Source: Lachnospiraceae bacterium (GTDB lineage Bacteria > Bacillota > Clostridia > Lachnospirales > Lachnospiraceae). Taken from it: a stretch of DNA of 64,000 bases. Shown one piece after another: positions 42,567 through 51,595 of this stretch. The translations under genes were made by a program, and so were the position numbers. The stretch covers positions 12,618-76,617 of the forward strand of contig JAEDCX010000003.1 of assembly GCA_016293925.1 (NCBI GenBank). Reading direction: 5' to 3'. The notes under the pieces are model-generated. The model had not been told where the DNA came from and made no database searches. It worked only from the letters and a program-made list of their open reading frames with translations. Position 1 is the first letter of the stretch. Each line of letters begins with the position of its first letter.

Positions 42567-44798
42567 CTATGCCAGACAGTTGAAGGTCAGAACCTTCTCT
42601 TCCGTACCGGATGTCACATACAGCTTTCCTTCCCCGCTCTCTCCGACGGTTTTCACATAGGTGCCCAGACACCCTCCCTGCAGGCTGATCACATCCGGTC
42701 CGATCAGGGCGATAGCGCCTTCCGTGCGGAGTGTTACCGGTTCCTGATCATATGAAAGCCTGTTTCCGTTCTCGTCACACATCGTAATCCGAATCGAAGC
42801 AACATCATAGGAGTGATTCTCCACCAACAGTTCCGTATCCGTCTCCACATGCAGTTCTCTTCTCTTTCCCGGAGCACGTGTCACGGTCGCAACGACCGCT
42901 CCGTCCCGGATGGCGTCAAACCGGAACACGGTGACCATCCCGTTCCGATGCAACGCGTACCTGTCATAGAGCTCTGTTATCTTTCTGCGTCCGATGAATC
43001 CGGTCAGTGCCAGCCGGATTCTGACCATCTTATATCGAAGCGGCAGATCGTCCATGCCGTATTCGGAGATCCCGCGTAACACTTTTTTGATCCGTTCACA
43101 GGTACGGTGACTGTACTTCTCCTGCGTCTCCATCCATTCTCCGATGAGATCATCGATTTGGATCGGTGGATGCGGCAACGCAGCGTATGGATTCCCGGCG
43201 TCACGGTTCGGAAAACATTCCGTCACAAACGCATCATTCCTGTAGACCTTTACACTGTCCGCATTGGTGAATGCATAAACCGTCCCGATATTGCAGGCCG
43301 GCTGCTCTCCCAGCTCCACAGTGGAGCCGATCGTAAGATAAGGGCACTCATCCGACTGGCTTGCGTAAACTGCCGCAGACAGTTTCGGATTGCGGAACAG
43401 ATCAAGAACCCCCCGGTAACAGATTCCGTCACCGCATCCAAACTCCCTGTGAACCGCATAGTCCGTCATGCTCCATCCGCAGCCGCCAGCCACATTCGTT
43501 TCCGCATAGCAGGCATTCATCATCCCGGCACTCTCCAGTGCAGCATCCAGTCTGATCGCTTCCCGATCGTACATTTTCACCGAAGCCGCTTTGCCCTGCA
43601 ATGCGCCAAACAGGCACCCGGAAGCTTTCTTCCCGGCGCCCGGATTCCGGAGACGGATATCCGGATATTCTCCCTGCCCCGGAATCCCGCAGAAAATCAC
43701 GGACGGATGGTGCTGATACAGGCGCATCATCTCCTCCGTATTCCGATCCTCGATATCCTTCCACACTTCGTCTCCCGAATCCCATCCTGCGGAAATATCC
43801 GCACAGACCATCAGACCTTTTTCATCACAGGCATCCAGGAAATCCTGAGACTGCGGAGCATGCGCAATCCGGACCAGATTCACTCCCAGTTCACGGAGCA
43901 GAATATCAACGTCTCTCTTCTGCACCCGCTCCGGCATCGCATATCCGACATACGGGTAACTCTGGTGACGGTTCAAACCCCGGAGTTTTCTTTTCTTCCC
44001 GTTCAGATAGAATCCATCGGGTCTGAACACCGCTTCCCGGAAGCCGATCCGTATCTGATGGGAATCGACCTGCACTCCTCCCATCAGGAGTTCCGTTTTG
44101 AGAATGTATAATCTCGGTTCCTCCGGATTCCATAGTTCCACATCCGTGATGCCGCTGGAGATCTCCAACGACTGCAATTCGGAGTAATGCACCACCGCAT
44201 GTCCATCGCTGTCCAACAGACTCTGGCGGATCAGATAATCATCCGGCTCCTCATTCAGCGTAATCCGACTACGCAGGATTTTCGTGGTATCCAGCACATG
44301 CTCCTGCATCAGTTCCACATCCTTGATGTAATACCGGTCATGTACATCGATATACACATCTCTGTAGATTCCGCCGTAGGTCATCTCCTCCACTGCCTTT
44401 CCGAACGGAGGCTGGTTCAACGTCTCCCGGCTGTCCAGTCTGACAGCGAGTACATTCTTCTCTCCGTGCCGAAGATATGGACTGATCTCACAGATGATGG
44501 GCGTGTATCCGCATTTGTGCTTCCACACTCTCTGCCCGTTCACGAAGATCACCGCTTCATGTGCCGCGCCCTCCATCGTCAGGACCACCTTCTTGTCCCG
44601 CCATTCCTCCGGTGCAATGAATTCTCTTCTGTATCCGCTCACCATCTCACAGACTGCGGAATCATAATGATACGGCGTCATAGCCACGGCATGCGGAATC
44701 CGTACCCGTTCAAGACTGCCCTGGTCGAATTCGTCCGTTACCAGATGATCGCTGAATTGCGTTGTGAATCCCCAATCGTCATTCCAATAGATTCTCAT
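42567..44798 (-). CDS. GH2 beta-galactosidase-like protein, probably catalytically inactive
   Basis: 743 residues. Sugar-binding domain (1-150), Ig-like middle and TIM barrel are those of GH2, including GLNRHQSYPYVGYAMPERVQ and the tail pattern GWSMTDYAVHREFGCGDGIC. The acid/base Glu normally sits in HPSV..W....NES; here the text is HPSVIFCGIPGQGEYPDIRL. The segment that normally carries the nucleophile (SEFNGHMFPTK in related proteins, from memory) reads FGALQGKAASVK, with Ala for Glu. The barrel between the two is about 60 residues shorter than usual. The frame is intact. It may be a sugar-binding pseudoenzyme or a decaying gene. Confidence 0.85.
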   Translation of the reverse strand: MRIYWNDDWGFTTQFSDHLVTDEFDQGSLERVRIPHAVAMTPYHYDSAVCEMVSGYRREFIAPEEWRDKKVVLTMEGAAHEAVIFVNGQRVWKHKCGYTPIICEISPYLRHGEKNVLAVRLDSRETLNQPPFGKAVEEMTYGGIYRDVYIDVHDRYYIKDVELMQEHVLDTTKILRSRITLNEEPDDYLIRQSLLDSDGHAVVHYSELQSLEISSGITDVELWNPEEPRLYILKTELLMGGVQVDSHQIRIGFREAVFRPDGFYLNGKKRKLRGLNRHQSYPYVGYAMPERVQKRDVDILLRELGVNLVRIAHAPQSQDFLDACDEKGLMVCADISAGWDSGDEVWKDIEDRNTEEMMRLYQHHPSVIFCGIPGQGEYPDIRLRNPGAGKKASGCLFGALQGKAASVKMYDREAIRLDAALESAGMMNACYAETNVAGGCGWSMTDYAVHREFGCGDGICYRGVLDLFRNPKLSAAVYASQSDECPYLTIGSTVELGEQPACNIGTVYAFTNADSVKVYRNDAFVTECFPNRDAGNPYAALPHPPIQIDDLIGEWMETQEKYSHRTCERIKKVLRGISEYGMDDLPLRYKMVRIRLALTGFIGRRKITELYDRYALHRNGMVTVFRFDAIRDGAVVATVTRAPGKRRELHVETDTELLVENHSYDVASIRITMCDENGNRLSYDQEPVTLRTEGAIALIGPDVISLQGGCLGTYVKTVGESGEGKLYVTSGTEEKVLTFNCLA

Positions 44799-44896
44799 CT
44801 CCCAACCCCCATAGTCCTAAGATGGTAATACCATAACTTCCGGTTCGTTCCGGCCGGATCTGTCCATTCCGGTGAAGTTCACCGGCCTCGGAACCC

Positions 44897-45682
44897 CTAT
44901 GAAATATCTTTTCTGGTATATTTCCAGAATGCGCCAAATATTCCCAATGCGATCAATACCAACCCGGGAATCACATATTTCACCGTCATGCACCCGGATT
45001 CAATGATGTCCGCACCGTTCACATAAGAGAACGGGGTAAAATATTTCAGGAATTTCGCCTGATCAACCATGTTTGCAATCAGATCCAGAAAATAGAAAAC
45101 GATAGCCAGTCCCAGACCGATCCCCATTCCGTTGCGTTTGAGAAATGCTGAAATACCGAACGTAACGGCAGCCACTTCCACCTGCAGCAGCAGGTACGCG
45201 AGCATCAGAACGGCAAAGGTGCCAAAATCCATACGCTCCCCGATCAGAATCGTTGTCAGTCCGGTTGCACCCCAGACACACAGATTCAATACGATCACCT
45301 GAATCATCAGCGCAATGAGTTTCTGAGCAACGACCTTTGTTCTGGAGATCGGATGGGTTAACAGGAATTCCGCTGTATGCTCTTTTTCCTCCTTGGCAAG
45401 TGACTGAATCCCTGTGATTGCCGCAAACAATGCACCGCCCAGTCCCAGCATCTGACCACACTCTATCCCGAAATAGTCCAGCAGATTGCCCAAATTCAGA
45501 CGATCCATACTATAGGCGTCCGCCAGACTTCCCATCTGTGCCATCATGTCATTCATCTGAGCCATCTGATCTTTCATCTGTGGAAAGATCAAAATGCAGA
45601 CCGCCAGCATTCCCGCAATAATCGCGGTCCACACAATCCATGCAATCCGATTTCTGCGAAGTTCATGTAAAACGATTGTCAT
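44897..45682 (-). CDS. ABC-2 type transporter permease
   Basis: About 261 residues, six membrane helices. The phrase SLAKEEKEHTAEFLLTHPISR is the cytoplasmic coupling region typical of ABC-2 permeases. A Met/Gln-rich extracellular loop (QMKDQMAQMNDMMAQMG) is unusual. Start at 45682 follows GGAGG; a longer frame reads back into the ATPase gene and is rejected. It is the partner of the ATPase four bases upstream and the last gene of the PadR operon. Confidence 0.9.
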   Translation of the reverse strand: MTIVLHELRRNRIAWIVWTAIIAGMLAVCILIFPQMKDQMAQMNDMMAQMGSLADAYSMDRLNLGNLLDYFGIECGQMLGLGGALFAAITGIQSLAKEEKEHTAEFLLTHPISRTKVVAQKLIALMIQVIVLNLCVWGATGLTTILIGERMDFGTFAVLMLAYLLLQVEVAAVTFGISAFLKRNGMGIGLGLAIVFYFLDLIANMVDQAKFLKYFTPFSYVNGADIIESGCMTVKYVIPGLVLIALGIFGAFWKYTRKDIS

Positions 45683-45686
45683 CTGT

Positions 45687-46565
45687 TTAGTCCTCCTTCT
45701 CCTGGGCATAGTAATGCATGAATACCTCCTCCAGATCCGGATCGGTGATGGAGATATCGTCAAAAGAATATCCGGACAGTTCCCTGACCAGTGTATCGCT
45801 TTTGCCATTGTACAGAAAAGTGGTAAGCTCCCCCTCCTGTTTGATGCGGGTGGCATCCGTCAGTTGGGGAAGACGATCGACTCCGCGCAGTACCACACGC
45901 TTTACGCCCGTATGTCCCAGATTCTCCACCGTATCGCTGACCAGCAGACGTCCCTCCCGGATGATTGCCGCATGCTTACAATATCTTCCGATCTCTGACA
46001 GAATGTGGGAGGACAGGAAAACGGTTGCCCCTTCCTCATTCCGCTCCTGCAGCACGCTGTAGAATTCCCTCTGTATCAGCGGATCCAGTCCGCTTGTGGG
46101 TTCATCCAGAATATACAGTTTCGGCTTATGCTGCATCGCACAGACAATCCCTGCTTTTTTACGGTTTCCAAGAGACAGTTCATTGACCCGCCGGTTCCGA
46201 TCCAGTTCCAGACGCTCGCACAATTCCCGTGCCGTCTCTGTACAGTCCGTCTTCCGCAGATCAGCAGAAAAAGCCAGAATATCTTTCACGCGCATCCCAT
46301 TGTAGAATGCAGCTTCCGAGGGCAGATATCCGATCTCCCGGAGAAGTTCGGTCTTCTGTCGGGTCACATCCCTGCCAAGCACCTCTGCCTTCCCGCCCGT
46401 GGGAGCGATCAGCCCCAGAAGCGTTCTGATCGTGGTACTCTTACCGGCACCGTTCGGTCCGATAAAGCCGAAGAAATCACCCTCTTCCACATCCAGACTC
46501 ACATCAATGATTCCTCTGGCTCTGCCATAACTCTTCGTCAGTTTCTCTGTATGAATTGCTTTCAT
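45687..46565 (-). CDS. ABC transporter ATPase
   Basis: About 292 residues. Walker A IGPNGAGKSTTIRTLLG, signature ELSLGNRKKAGIVCAMQ, Walker B LYILDEPTSGLD, and the H-loop FLSSHILSEI. The carboxyl part (about 215-290) is a short regulatory tail. It is of the BcrA/DrrA-like group that works with ABC-2 permeases, exporting peptides or lipids, often antimicrobials. Start at 46565 follows AGGGGA; a longer frame across the repeat region is not real. Confidence 0.93.
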   Translation of the reverse strand: MKAIHTEKLTKSYGRARGIIDVSLDVEEGDFFGFIGPNGAGKSTTIRTLLGLIAPTGGKAEVLGRDVTRQKTELLREIGYLPSEAAFYNGMRVKDILAFSADLRKTDCTETARELCERLELDRNRRVNELSLGNRKKAGIVCAMQHKPKLYILDEPTSGLDPLIQREFYSVLQERNEEGATVFLSSHILSEIGRYCKHAAIIREGRLLVSDTVENLGHTGVKRVVLRGVDRLPQLTDATRIKQEGELTTFLYNGKSDTLVRELSGYSFDDISITDPDLEEVFMHYYAQEKED

Positions 46566-46661
46566 TCCAGTCCCCTTTTGTCTCCGGCAGACAGCGGTCT
46601 GCCCATATTTCAATCGTATTTTATTGTACCACGGATCCGATCCGTACGCAAATCCGTTTCC

Positions 46662-46722
46662 GCATCCTGTATCTGCAGTCTCCGCATTCTGCGCCTGTAA
46701 TTGGCATCCTGCATCTGCAGTC
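46662..46722. repeat. Short direct repeat between HAAS and ATPase genes
   Basis: GCATCCTGTATCTGCAGTC (46662-46680) recurs with one change at 46704-46722, separated by 23 bases that contain a partial copy (GCATTCTGCGCCTG). No coding meaning is seen; possibly slippage. Confidence 0.6.
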
Positions 46723-46772
46723 CGCGGCATACGACGCCTCTCTTCCCTGCGCTCCGCCTCCCCGTCGGACTG

Positions 46773-47726
46773 TTATGCATGCTTCCGGTAGGAAACAAGT
46801 GCAATGGTTGTCTTGACAAACGTTGCAATCGTACCGATCAGGGCAATCAGAATAATGATATACCCCAGTCTCTCCGGTGTGTAATAATTCATCAGATCAT
46901 TGGAACCGCCCAGAGAACGCCGGAAAGCTGTTTCAATCTCCTGTACAAAGGTAGGGTTGAAAACCTGACGGGTCGTCATCACAAACACGGTTACCAGAAA
47001 ACTCAGTATTTCTGTGGTATAGATCACCGCACACACACCCGGCGTATATCGCGGAACACACAGAATCACCACGTCCCGTACCATTTTCATGCCGAATGCG
47101 AGAATGAACCAGGGCAGAATCTGATAGAAGGTTTTCATGTTAAATATCGAAATCCCCCGGAAAGACTCGTCTGCTTCTTTTACCCAGGCTCCCAGAAACT
47201 CCGGTGCCGCGCAGAGGACTGTCAGGAAAATCGTAGTGAAAACCAGACTTACAATACTGTCAGCGCGCTTGATCGGTTTACCGCCGGACGGCTCTGTATG
47301 CAGTTTGGCAACCGTCCATGCCTCAGCCGGTCTGCCCACCTTTACATGATGGTATTCAATCAGCATAAATACAAGGGTTACCGCTCCGACCGACGCCAGA
47401 AGCTGCGGAATCAGATCCCAAAGGCCGTCGCCTGTGAAAGGAATCAGTATGAAATCCTCCACATTCATTTGCATGGTGGCCTTCATCAGATGCAGAATGA
47501 TACGGATCGTCCAGCAGCCTGCCCATACCGCAGCCTGGATCATCAATACCAGTTTCAACACCTTCCAGTACATGTCATAATACTGTTCCCCAATCACATG
47601 CTTATCCTGCCCTCTGTATTTGCGGGCCATCTCTGCCGGATCTCCCAGTTCATTCAGAATACTCTCTGCCTGCTCCCGTGTTGTTTCCTCACCCGGAAAC
47701 CGTTCCTCCAGCATATCGTCAATCAT
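46773..47726 (-). CDS. HAAS/DUF1700-type membrane protein, main part (frameshifted from its start)
   Basis: 317 residues. It opens inside the HAAS domain: MIDDMLEERFPGEETTREQA, then ILNELGDPAEMARKYRG. About seven membrane helices follow. HAAS proteins sit next to PadR regulators and membrane systems and help sense or transduce membrane signals. The usual first 35 residues are encoded in another frame just upstream (47723-47824); adding one base would join them. Translation could instead restart at this ATG, which overlaps the upstream stop as ATGA. Confidence 0.85.
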   Translation of the reverse strand: MIDDMLEERFPGEETTREQAESILNELGDPAEMARKYRGQDKHVIGEQYYDMYWKVLKLVLMIQAAVWAGCWTIRIILHLMKATMQMNVEDFILIPFTGDGLWDLIPQLLASVGAVTLVFMLIEYHHVKVGRPAEAWTVAKLHTEPSGGKPIKRADSIVSLVFTTIFLTVLCAAPEFLGAWVKEADESFRGISIFNMKTFYQILPWFILAFGMKMVRDVVILCVPRYTPGVCAVIYTTEILSFLVTVFVMTTRQVFNPTFVQEIETAFRRSLGGSNDLMNYYTPERLGYIIILIALIGTIATFVKTTIALVSYRKHA

Positions 47727-47824
47727 ACCCGCAGTTCCTGTCCGATATCCGCTCTCTGATTCTCCGGAATCTTACGCAGCACTGCCGCCACATATTTCTC
47801 AATCAATATTTCTCTCTCTGTCAT
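47723..47824 (-). CDS. N-terminal fragment of the HAAS protein (33 codons, other frame)
   Basis: Starts MTEREILIEKYVAAVLRK after GGAGGGATAAGGG and ends ...QRADIGQELRV at a TGA that overlaps the next ATG. This is exactly the missing amino end of the HAAS domain. Either a one-base deletion broke the gene, or the sequence has an error, or the two parts are made by reinitiation. It begins three bases after the PadR stop. Confidence 0.75.
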   Translation of the reverse strand: MTEREILIEKYVAAVLRKIPENQRADIGQELRV

Positions 47825-47827
47825 CCC

Positions 47828-48169
47828 TTATCCCTCCAAAAGATCATTCATACTCTTTGTCATCTCACTCCACTGCCGGCACAGTTCCCTGTAAATCTGG
47901 TCGCCCAGCATGGTTCTGCGGTAATACTTCCGCGGTTTTGCTTCATCCGTGATCCACTCGCTTGACAGCAATCCCTGCTTCTCCAGTCTGCGGAGCAGCG
48001 GGTACAGGGTGCTGGTATCAATTGACATCCCCTTCTCCTCCAGCTGATGAATCAGATCATAGCCGTATTTCGGTTCCCCCAATCGACTCAGCACACTGAC
48101 CACAATCGTTCCCCGTCGCAGCTCCTGTATCATGGAATTCAGAATCTCTTCTCTGGTTTCATTTTCCAT
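47828..48169 (-). CDS. PadR-family transcriptional repressor
   Basis: About 113 residues. Winged helix of the PadR type: ELRRGTIVVSVLSRLGEPKYGYDLI, then IDTSTLYPLLRRLEKQGLLS and PRKYYRRT (the wing). The short carboxyl helix gives a PadR-s2-like dimer. It heads an operon with HAAS and ABC genes, the usual PadR layout for sensing membrane-active drugs or peptides. Start at 48169 has GGAG 7 bases upstream. The promoter overlaps an inverted repeat, so self-repression is likely. Confidence 0.93.
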   Translation of the reverse strand: MENETREEILNSMIQELRRGTIVVSVLSRLGEPKYGYDLIHQLEEKGMSIDTSTLYPLLRRLEKQGLLSSEWITDEAKPRKYYRRTMLGDQIYRELCRQWSEMTKSMNDLLEG

Positions 48170-48229
48170 ATGCATTCTCCATTATTATTCTTTACTTAAT
48201 ATTTTGCATCGCTCTATATTGTGTTTTTA

Positions 48230-48258
48230 ACTATACTGTGTATCGTACAGTATGTCAA
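48230..48258 (-). promoter_or_regulatory. PadR operon promoter with built-in operator
   Basis: TTGACA (complement of 48253-48258), 17 bases, TATAGT (complement of 48230-48235). Within it lies a perfect dyad ATACTGT-N7-ACAGTAT (48233-48239 and 48247-48253) that covers the spacer and touches both promoter boxes. Binding there would block polymerase. Confidence 0.8.
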
Positions 48259-48364
48259 TGCTTTTTCAGCATTTTTTATGGGGGAACCGTTCTCGCGGCA
48301 CAACTGAAAATGGGGCTGTTCTCACAACCCCACTAAAACATCCCTATTCTTGTTTCCGACCCGC

Positions 48365-49927
48365 CTATCGGTCTTCCGTCGAATCACCGGGTGGCTCCGG
48401 CATGTCTCCAAAGTTCTCCGGCATGCCTCCGAATGGATCCTGTTTCCCTCCGAAATGATCCTCCCTTTCTCCAAATCCTCCCGGATTGCCGGGTCTGCCA
48501 CCGCCTCCCGGACGGCCCATCTGCGTTCCGCCAAAGGAAGTCACTTCCTGCCCGGTCTCTGTTATCCGTGTATTGATCTGATGAAGCGTGACCTCGCAGC
48601 TCTGCTCTCCGTCAAAGAGAATCTGATATGTCTCTCCCTGTATCAGAAGAGGGCTGCCCACGTAAATACATTTGTAGGTTTTCGCAGGAACAGCAGTAAT
48701 CAGAACGTTCCCCTCCGAATCAGCGATCTCGCAGGTGGTTCCCGCGTCTTTGCCGCCTGTCAGATATACCATCAGACCCGGCTGGGTACTGGTATCACTG
48801 GTACACTGCGCCATTCCAGAATCTCCCGCCGCGATGATGGTACCGCCCGACATCAGGAAATTCCTCTCATAATCAATGGAGGCGTTTCCGCTGTTGGTCG
48901 GACCGTAGATCTCCACGCTGCCTCCGGTCATCTCAACATTCCCGTTAGAATCAAGACCGTCGCCGCCTACAATCATATAGATGTTGCCGCCGTGGATTCT
49001 CACATAATACTCATTCGTCTCGTCGGATGCCGCATTGATTCCGTCATCGGAGGATACCAGCCGGATATCTCCTTCCTCCACCGTAATCACTGCACCCTCC
49101 AGACCCTCGCAACAGCCATCAATCTGAATGGTTCCACCGGCAACCGTCAGATTGAGATCGGAATGGAGTCCGTCATCTCCTGCATTGATCCGGTACGTAC
49201 CAGACACCACCAGCATATCTTCATTGCAGTTCAGTCCATCTTCCTTTGACGTAATGGAACAATCTGCCTGTGCTACCACAAGTGTATCCTTGGAGCGGAT
49301 TCCGTGACAATAGGCTCCCTCCACCGTCAGTTCCCCGCTGCCATTGATTACAAGATCATCCTTACTGAAGATTGCCGCCTTCTGCTCCTCCTCGTTCTCA
49401 TTTCCGGAGAATACATAATCTGCCGTCTGACAGATCCGGTTCCGGGTTCCCTCCGTAACCGTAATGGTTGCCGTTCCGGCATTCTCGATATAGATGGGTG
49501 CCCCAAAAGAGCAGGTCAGATCTGCATTTTCAAGTACAATCCGTACATCGCTGCCTTTCTCGGCCAGCACATGAATCTGACCGTCCGGCATGGTTCCTGT
49601 CACAAGATAGGTTCCCGCTTCCGTAATCGTCGCCACCTGCTTGTCCACTGTGGCACCTGCCCCTGTTACCTGATAGGTTGAACCGTCTGCGGTAATCCTG
49701 CATACCTTCGTCTCATCGTATACCGTACTCAGATACTGTTCGTAGGTAACCTCTGCGTTTCCTGTACCATTGCCGGATGCACCGCCTGCATCCGGATCCG
49801 CACTGTTTTCCACGCCCGATTCCTCCTGCGTATTCCGGGTATCCGTCTTTTCCTTTGTCACAGAGCAGGCGCACAAGGCTCCTATCAGACAGAACGCAAG
49901 GCCAGTCTTCAACCCCTTTCGTATCAT
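48365..49927 (-). CDS. Carbohydrate-binding lipoprotein, DUF4353 (Cthe_2159-like)
   Basis: 520 residues. A lipoprotein signal (LAFCLIGALCACS) is followed by a linker and a parallel beta-helix built of short repeats ending in GGDGLD-like turns: KEDGLNCNEDMLVVSGTYRI, GDDGLHSDLNLTVAGG, SDDGINAASDETNEYYVRIH, GGDGLDSNGNVEMTGGSVEI. This is the pattern of the calcium-dependent polysaccharide-binding family Cthe_2159. The tail (about 470-520) is Gly/Met/Pro-rich with FGGMPENFGDMPEPPG repeats. It goes with VTC and DUF4956, a recurring gene trio. Confidence 0.9.
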   Translation of the reverse strand: MIRKGLKTGLAFCLIGALCACSVTKEKTDTRNTQEESGVENSADPDAGGASGNGTGNAEVTYEQYLSTVYDETKVCRITADGSTYQVTGAGATVDKQVATITEAGTYLVTGTMPDGQIHVLAEKGSDVRIVLENADLTCSFGAPIYIENAGTATITVTEGTRNRICQTADYVFSGNENEEEQKAAIFSKDDLVINGSGELTVEGAYCHGIRSKDTLVVAQADCSITSKEDGLNCNEDMLVVSGTYRINAGDDGLHSDLNLTVAGGTIQIDGCCEGLEGAVITVEEGDIRLVSSDDGINAASDETNEYYVRIHGGNIYMIVGGDGLDSNGNVEMTGGSVEIYGPTNSGNASIDYERNFLMSGGTIIAAGDSGMAQCTSDTSTQPGLMVYLTGGKDAGTTCEIADSEGNVLITAVPAKTYKCIYVGSPLLIQGETYQILFDGEQSCEVTLHQINTRITETGQEVTSFGGTQMGRPGGGGRPGNPGGFGEREDHFGGKQDPFGGMPENFGDMPEPPGDSTEDR

Positions 49928-49964
49928 TTCAGAACACCTCTTTTCGTTTTCTTTTTCCCATCCG

Positions 49965-50663
49965 TTACAGAAGTTCAATATTATTCTTCACCTCTCTGGC
50001 ACATACAATATTCAGATTTCCGTTTCTGCAGCGGATCGCATCGATGAATTCCTTCTCGGAAGCCCCGGCCTTCATACGGATCATGTATTTCAGTTCAAAC
50101 ATGCTTCCCAGATCGGTTGTCTTCACCTGTATCATCCGGTGACTGCTGGTATAGATATCAAACAGATCGTCGAAAATCGTTTCGTAATCCAAATCCTCGG
50201 GAATCGTGATTTTCAATTCCCGCTCCACATTCTTCTTTTCTCCGAAACGAAGAAGCTCCAGCAGAATCGAAGCCGCTCCGATCAGAATCAGGAACATCAG
50301 TGCATATCCGATGTAGCCCATACCGGTTGCAAGTCCCAGTGCCATGCTCAAGAATATCGAGCCGATCTCCTTCGCGGTTCCCGGCAGAGACCGGAAACGT
50401 ACCAGGCTGAATGCCCCCATCACTGCAAGTCCTGCCCCCAGTCTGCCGTTTACCAGCATAATGACGATCTGCACAATTGCCGGAAGCAGTGCCAGAGTAA
50501 TGACGAAATTCTTCGTATAATCGGTTCGGAACATGTAGAGCAGAGCAACAAGAACTCCCAGAATCAGGGATGCCACGGTACAGATCATGGCCCCTTCCAG
50601 TGTCAATGTTGTTCCTCCGTCCGACGTCAGATTCAGAACATTTTCAAATAGATGATTCAGCAT
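49965..50663 (-). CDS. DUF4956 membrane protein
   Basis: 232 residues: four membrane helices (about 25-150) with the signature AVMGAFSLVRFRSLPGTAKEI, then a cytoplasmic domain (about 150-232). DUF4956 proteins are found beside VTC proteins and polysaccharide-binding or CotH-like proteins; the function is unproven. It overlaps the VTC gene by 20 bases, and CGGAGG precedes the ATG. Confidence 0.92.
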   Translation of the reverse strand: MLNHLFENVLNLTSDGGTTLTLEGAMICTVASLILGVLVALLYMFRTDYTKNFVITLALLPAIVQIVIMLVNGRLGAGLAVMGAFSLVRFRSLPGTAKEIGSIFLSMALGLATGMGYIGYALMFLILIGAASILLELLRFGEKKNVERELKITIPEDLDYETIFDDLFDIYTSSHRMIQVKTTDLGSMFELKYMIRMKAGASEKEFIDAIRCRNGNLNIVCAREVKNNIELL

Positions 50664-51420
50664 TTTTCTTTCCTCCGTTTTCTTGACGGTATCTTCTTCC
50701 GGAATAGTAGGTTCCGTATTTGCTGAAGGATACCGGATATATCTTTGCTCTCGTCAGGATCTCAGTCAGCCACAGTGGCATGGCATCCGGAATCTTAATC
50801 TCCATGAGATATTTCTCCTCCGGCAGAATCGGCGTTCCCGCGTCTCCTGCGGCAAGATTCAGATTCTCTTCCCGGAAACGCATATTGGAATCGATGGTCA
50901 GCCGGATATCCGGATTCTCCTTTCCATAATAAGCAATTCGGTCATAGGCGATATATATTCTGGGATGCAGCTGATACCTGTGAATCATAAAAGTAATCTC
51001 ATTCAGGATCTGTTTCCCCTCGGGACTGTCTGTCAGCCCATCCCGGTCCTCCGGAGTTTCCTCTCCGCCAGCCTGGCTGGTAACACGGGAAAGATACTCT
51101 ATAGCTCTGTCATAGGGTGCTGCAACCCTCCTTTTGTATACCATGCCCTTATACTTTTTCTTCATTTCCAGGAAGACGGTATCCTCCCCGCCGGGTATCC
51201 CATAACTCCTCAGCCGGAATTTCTCCTTATAAATCGGCTTTTCGATGGATGCCCGGATCAGATCATCCTGATCCGTATCATAATAGACGTTACAGATCGT
51301 GTGCAGCCCGTACCGATCGGCATTCATGTATGCAGGAATCGCTGTTTTCAGCGCTTCACATTGTTCCTCTGTCAGCAGATATTTCTTCTCAACCCTCCGG
51401 AATATTTTCTGGATTGCCAA
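50644..51420 (-). CDS. VTC-domain protein (polyphosphate polymerase-like), TTG start
   Basis: 258 residues, essentially all VTC domain. The tunnel fold residues are visible: RVEKKYLLTEEQ, FRLRSYG, EMKKKYKGMVYKRR, and EKYLMEIKIPDAMP. Eukaryotic Vtc4 makes polyphosphate from ATP; bacterial VTC proteins with DUF4956 have not been settled. The start is TTG at 51420, eight bases after GGGGGTG. The basic tunnel residues (K, R, R, K) look intact, so activity is plausible. Confidence 0.88.
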   Translation of the reverse strand: MAIQKIFRRVEKKYLLTEEQCEALKTAIPAYMNADRYGLHTICNVYYDTDQDDLIRASIEKPIYKEKFRLRSYGIPGGEDTVFLEMKKKYKGMVYKRRVAAPYDRAIEYLSRVTSQAGGEETPEDRDGLTDSPEGKQILNEITFMIHRYQLHPRIYIAYDRIAYYGKENPDIRLTIDSNMRFREENLNLAAGDAGTPILPEEKYLMEIKIPDAMPLWLTEILTRAKIYPVSFSKYGTYYSGRRYRQENGGKKNAESSI

Positions 51421-51512
51421 CGTTTCACCCCCAACGTATATTACTTTGCTTTTCGTTGTTTCATTATATTACCACATTTGTGTCCATCCTGTGAAATTTC
51501 CTTGAAAAAACA

Positions 51513-51541
51513 TTGACAAATGATTCCCTGCAAGATACAGT
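51513..51541 (+). promoter_or_regulatory. Promoter of dapL
   Basis: TTGACA (51513-51518), 17 bases, TACAGT (51536-51541). The ATG lies 55 bases further on, after AGAGGA. No lysine riboswitch was seen. Confidence 0.65.
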
Positions 51542-51595
51542 TTTCGTGTAAAGACAATGAAAAAATAGTTTGAGAAATAGAAAAGAGGACCTTAC

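Noticed and set aside
42567..44133. Frameshift as the cause of the odd GH2 catalytic region
   Set aside because: Reading the other two frames around 43561-43740 did not restore the family motifs, so the change appears to be a true in-frame divergence.
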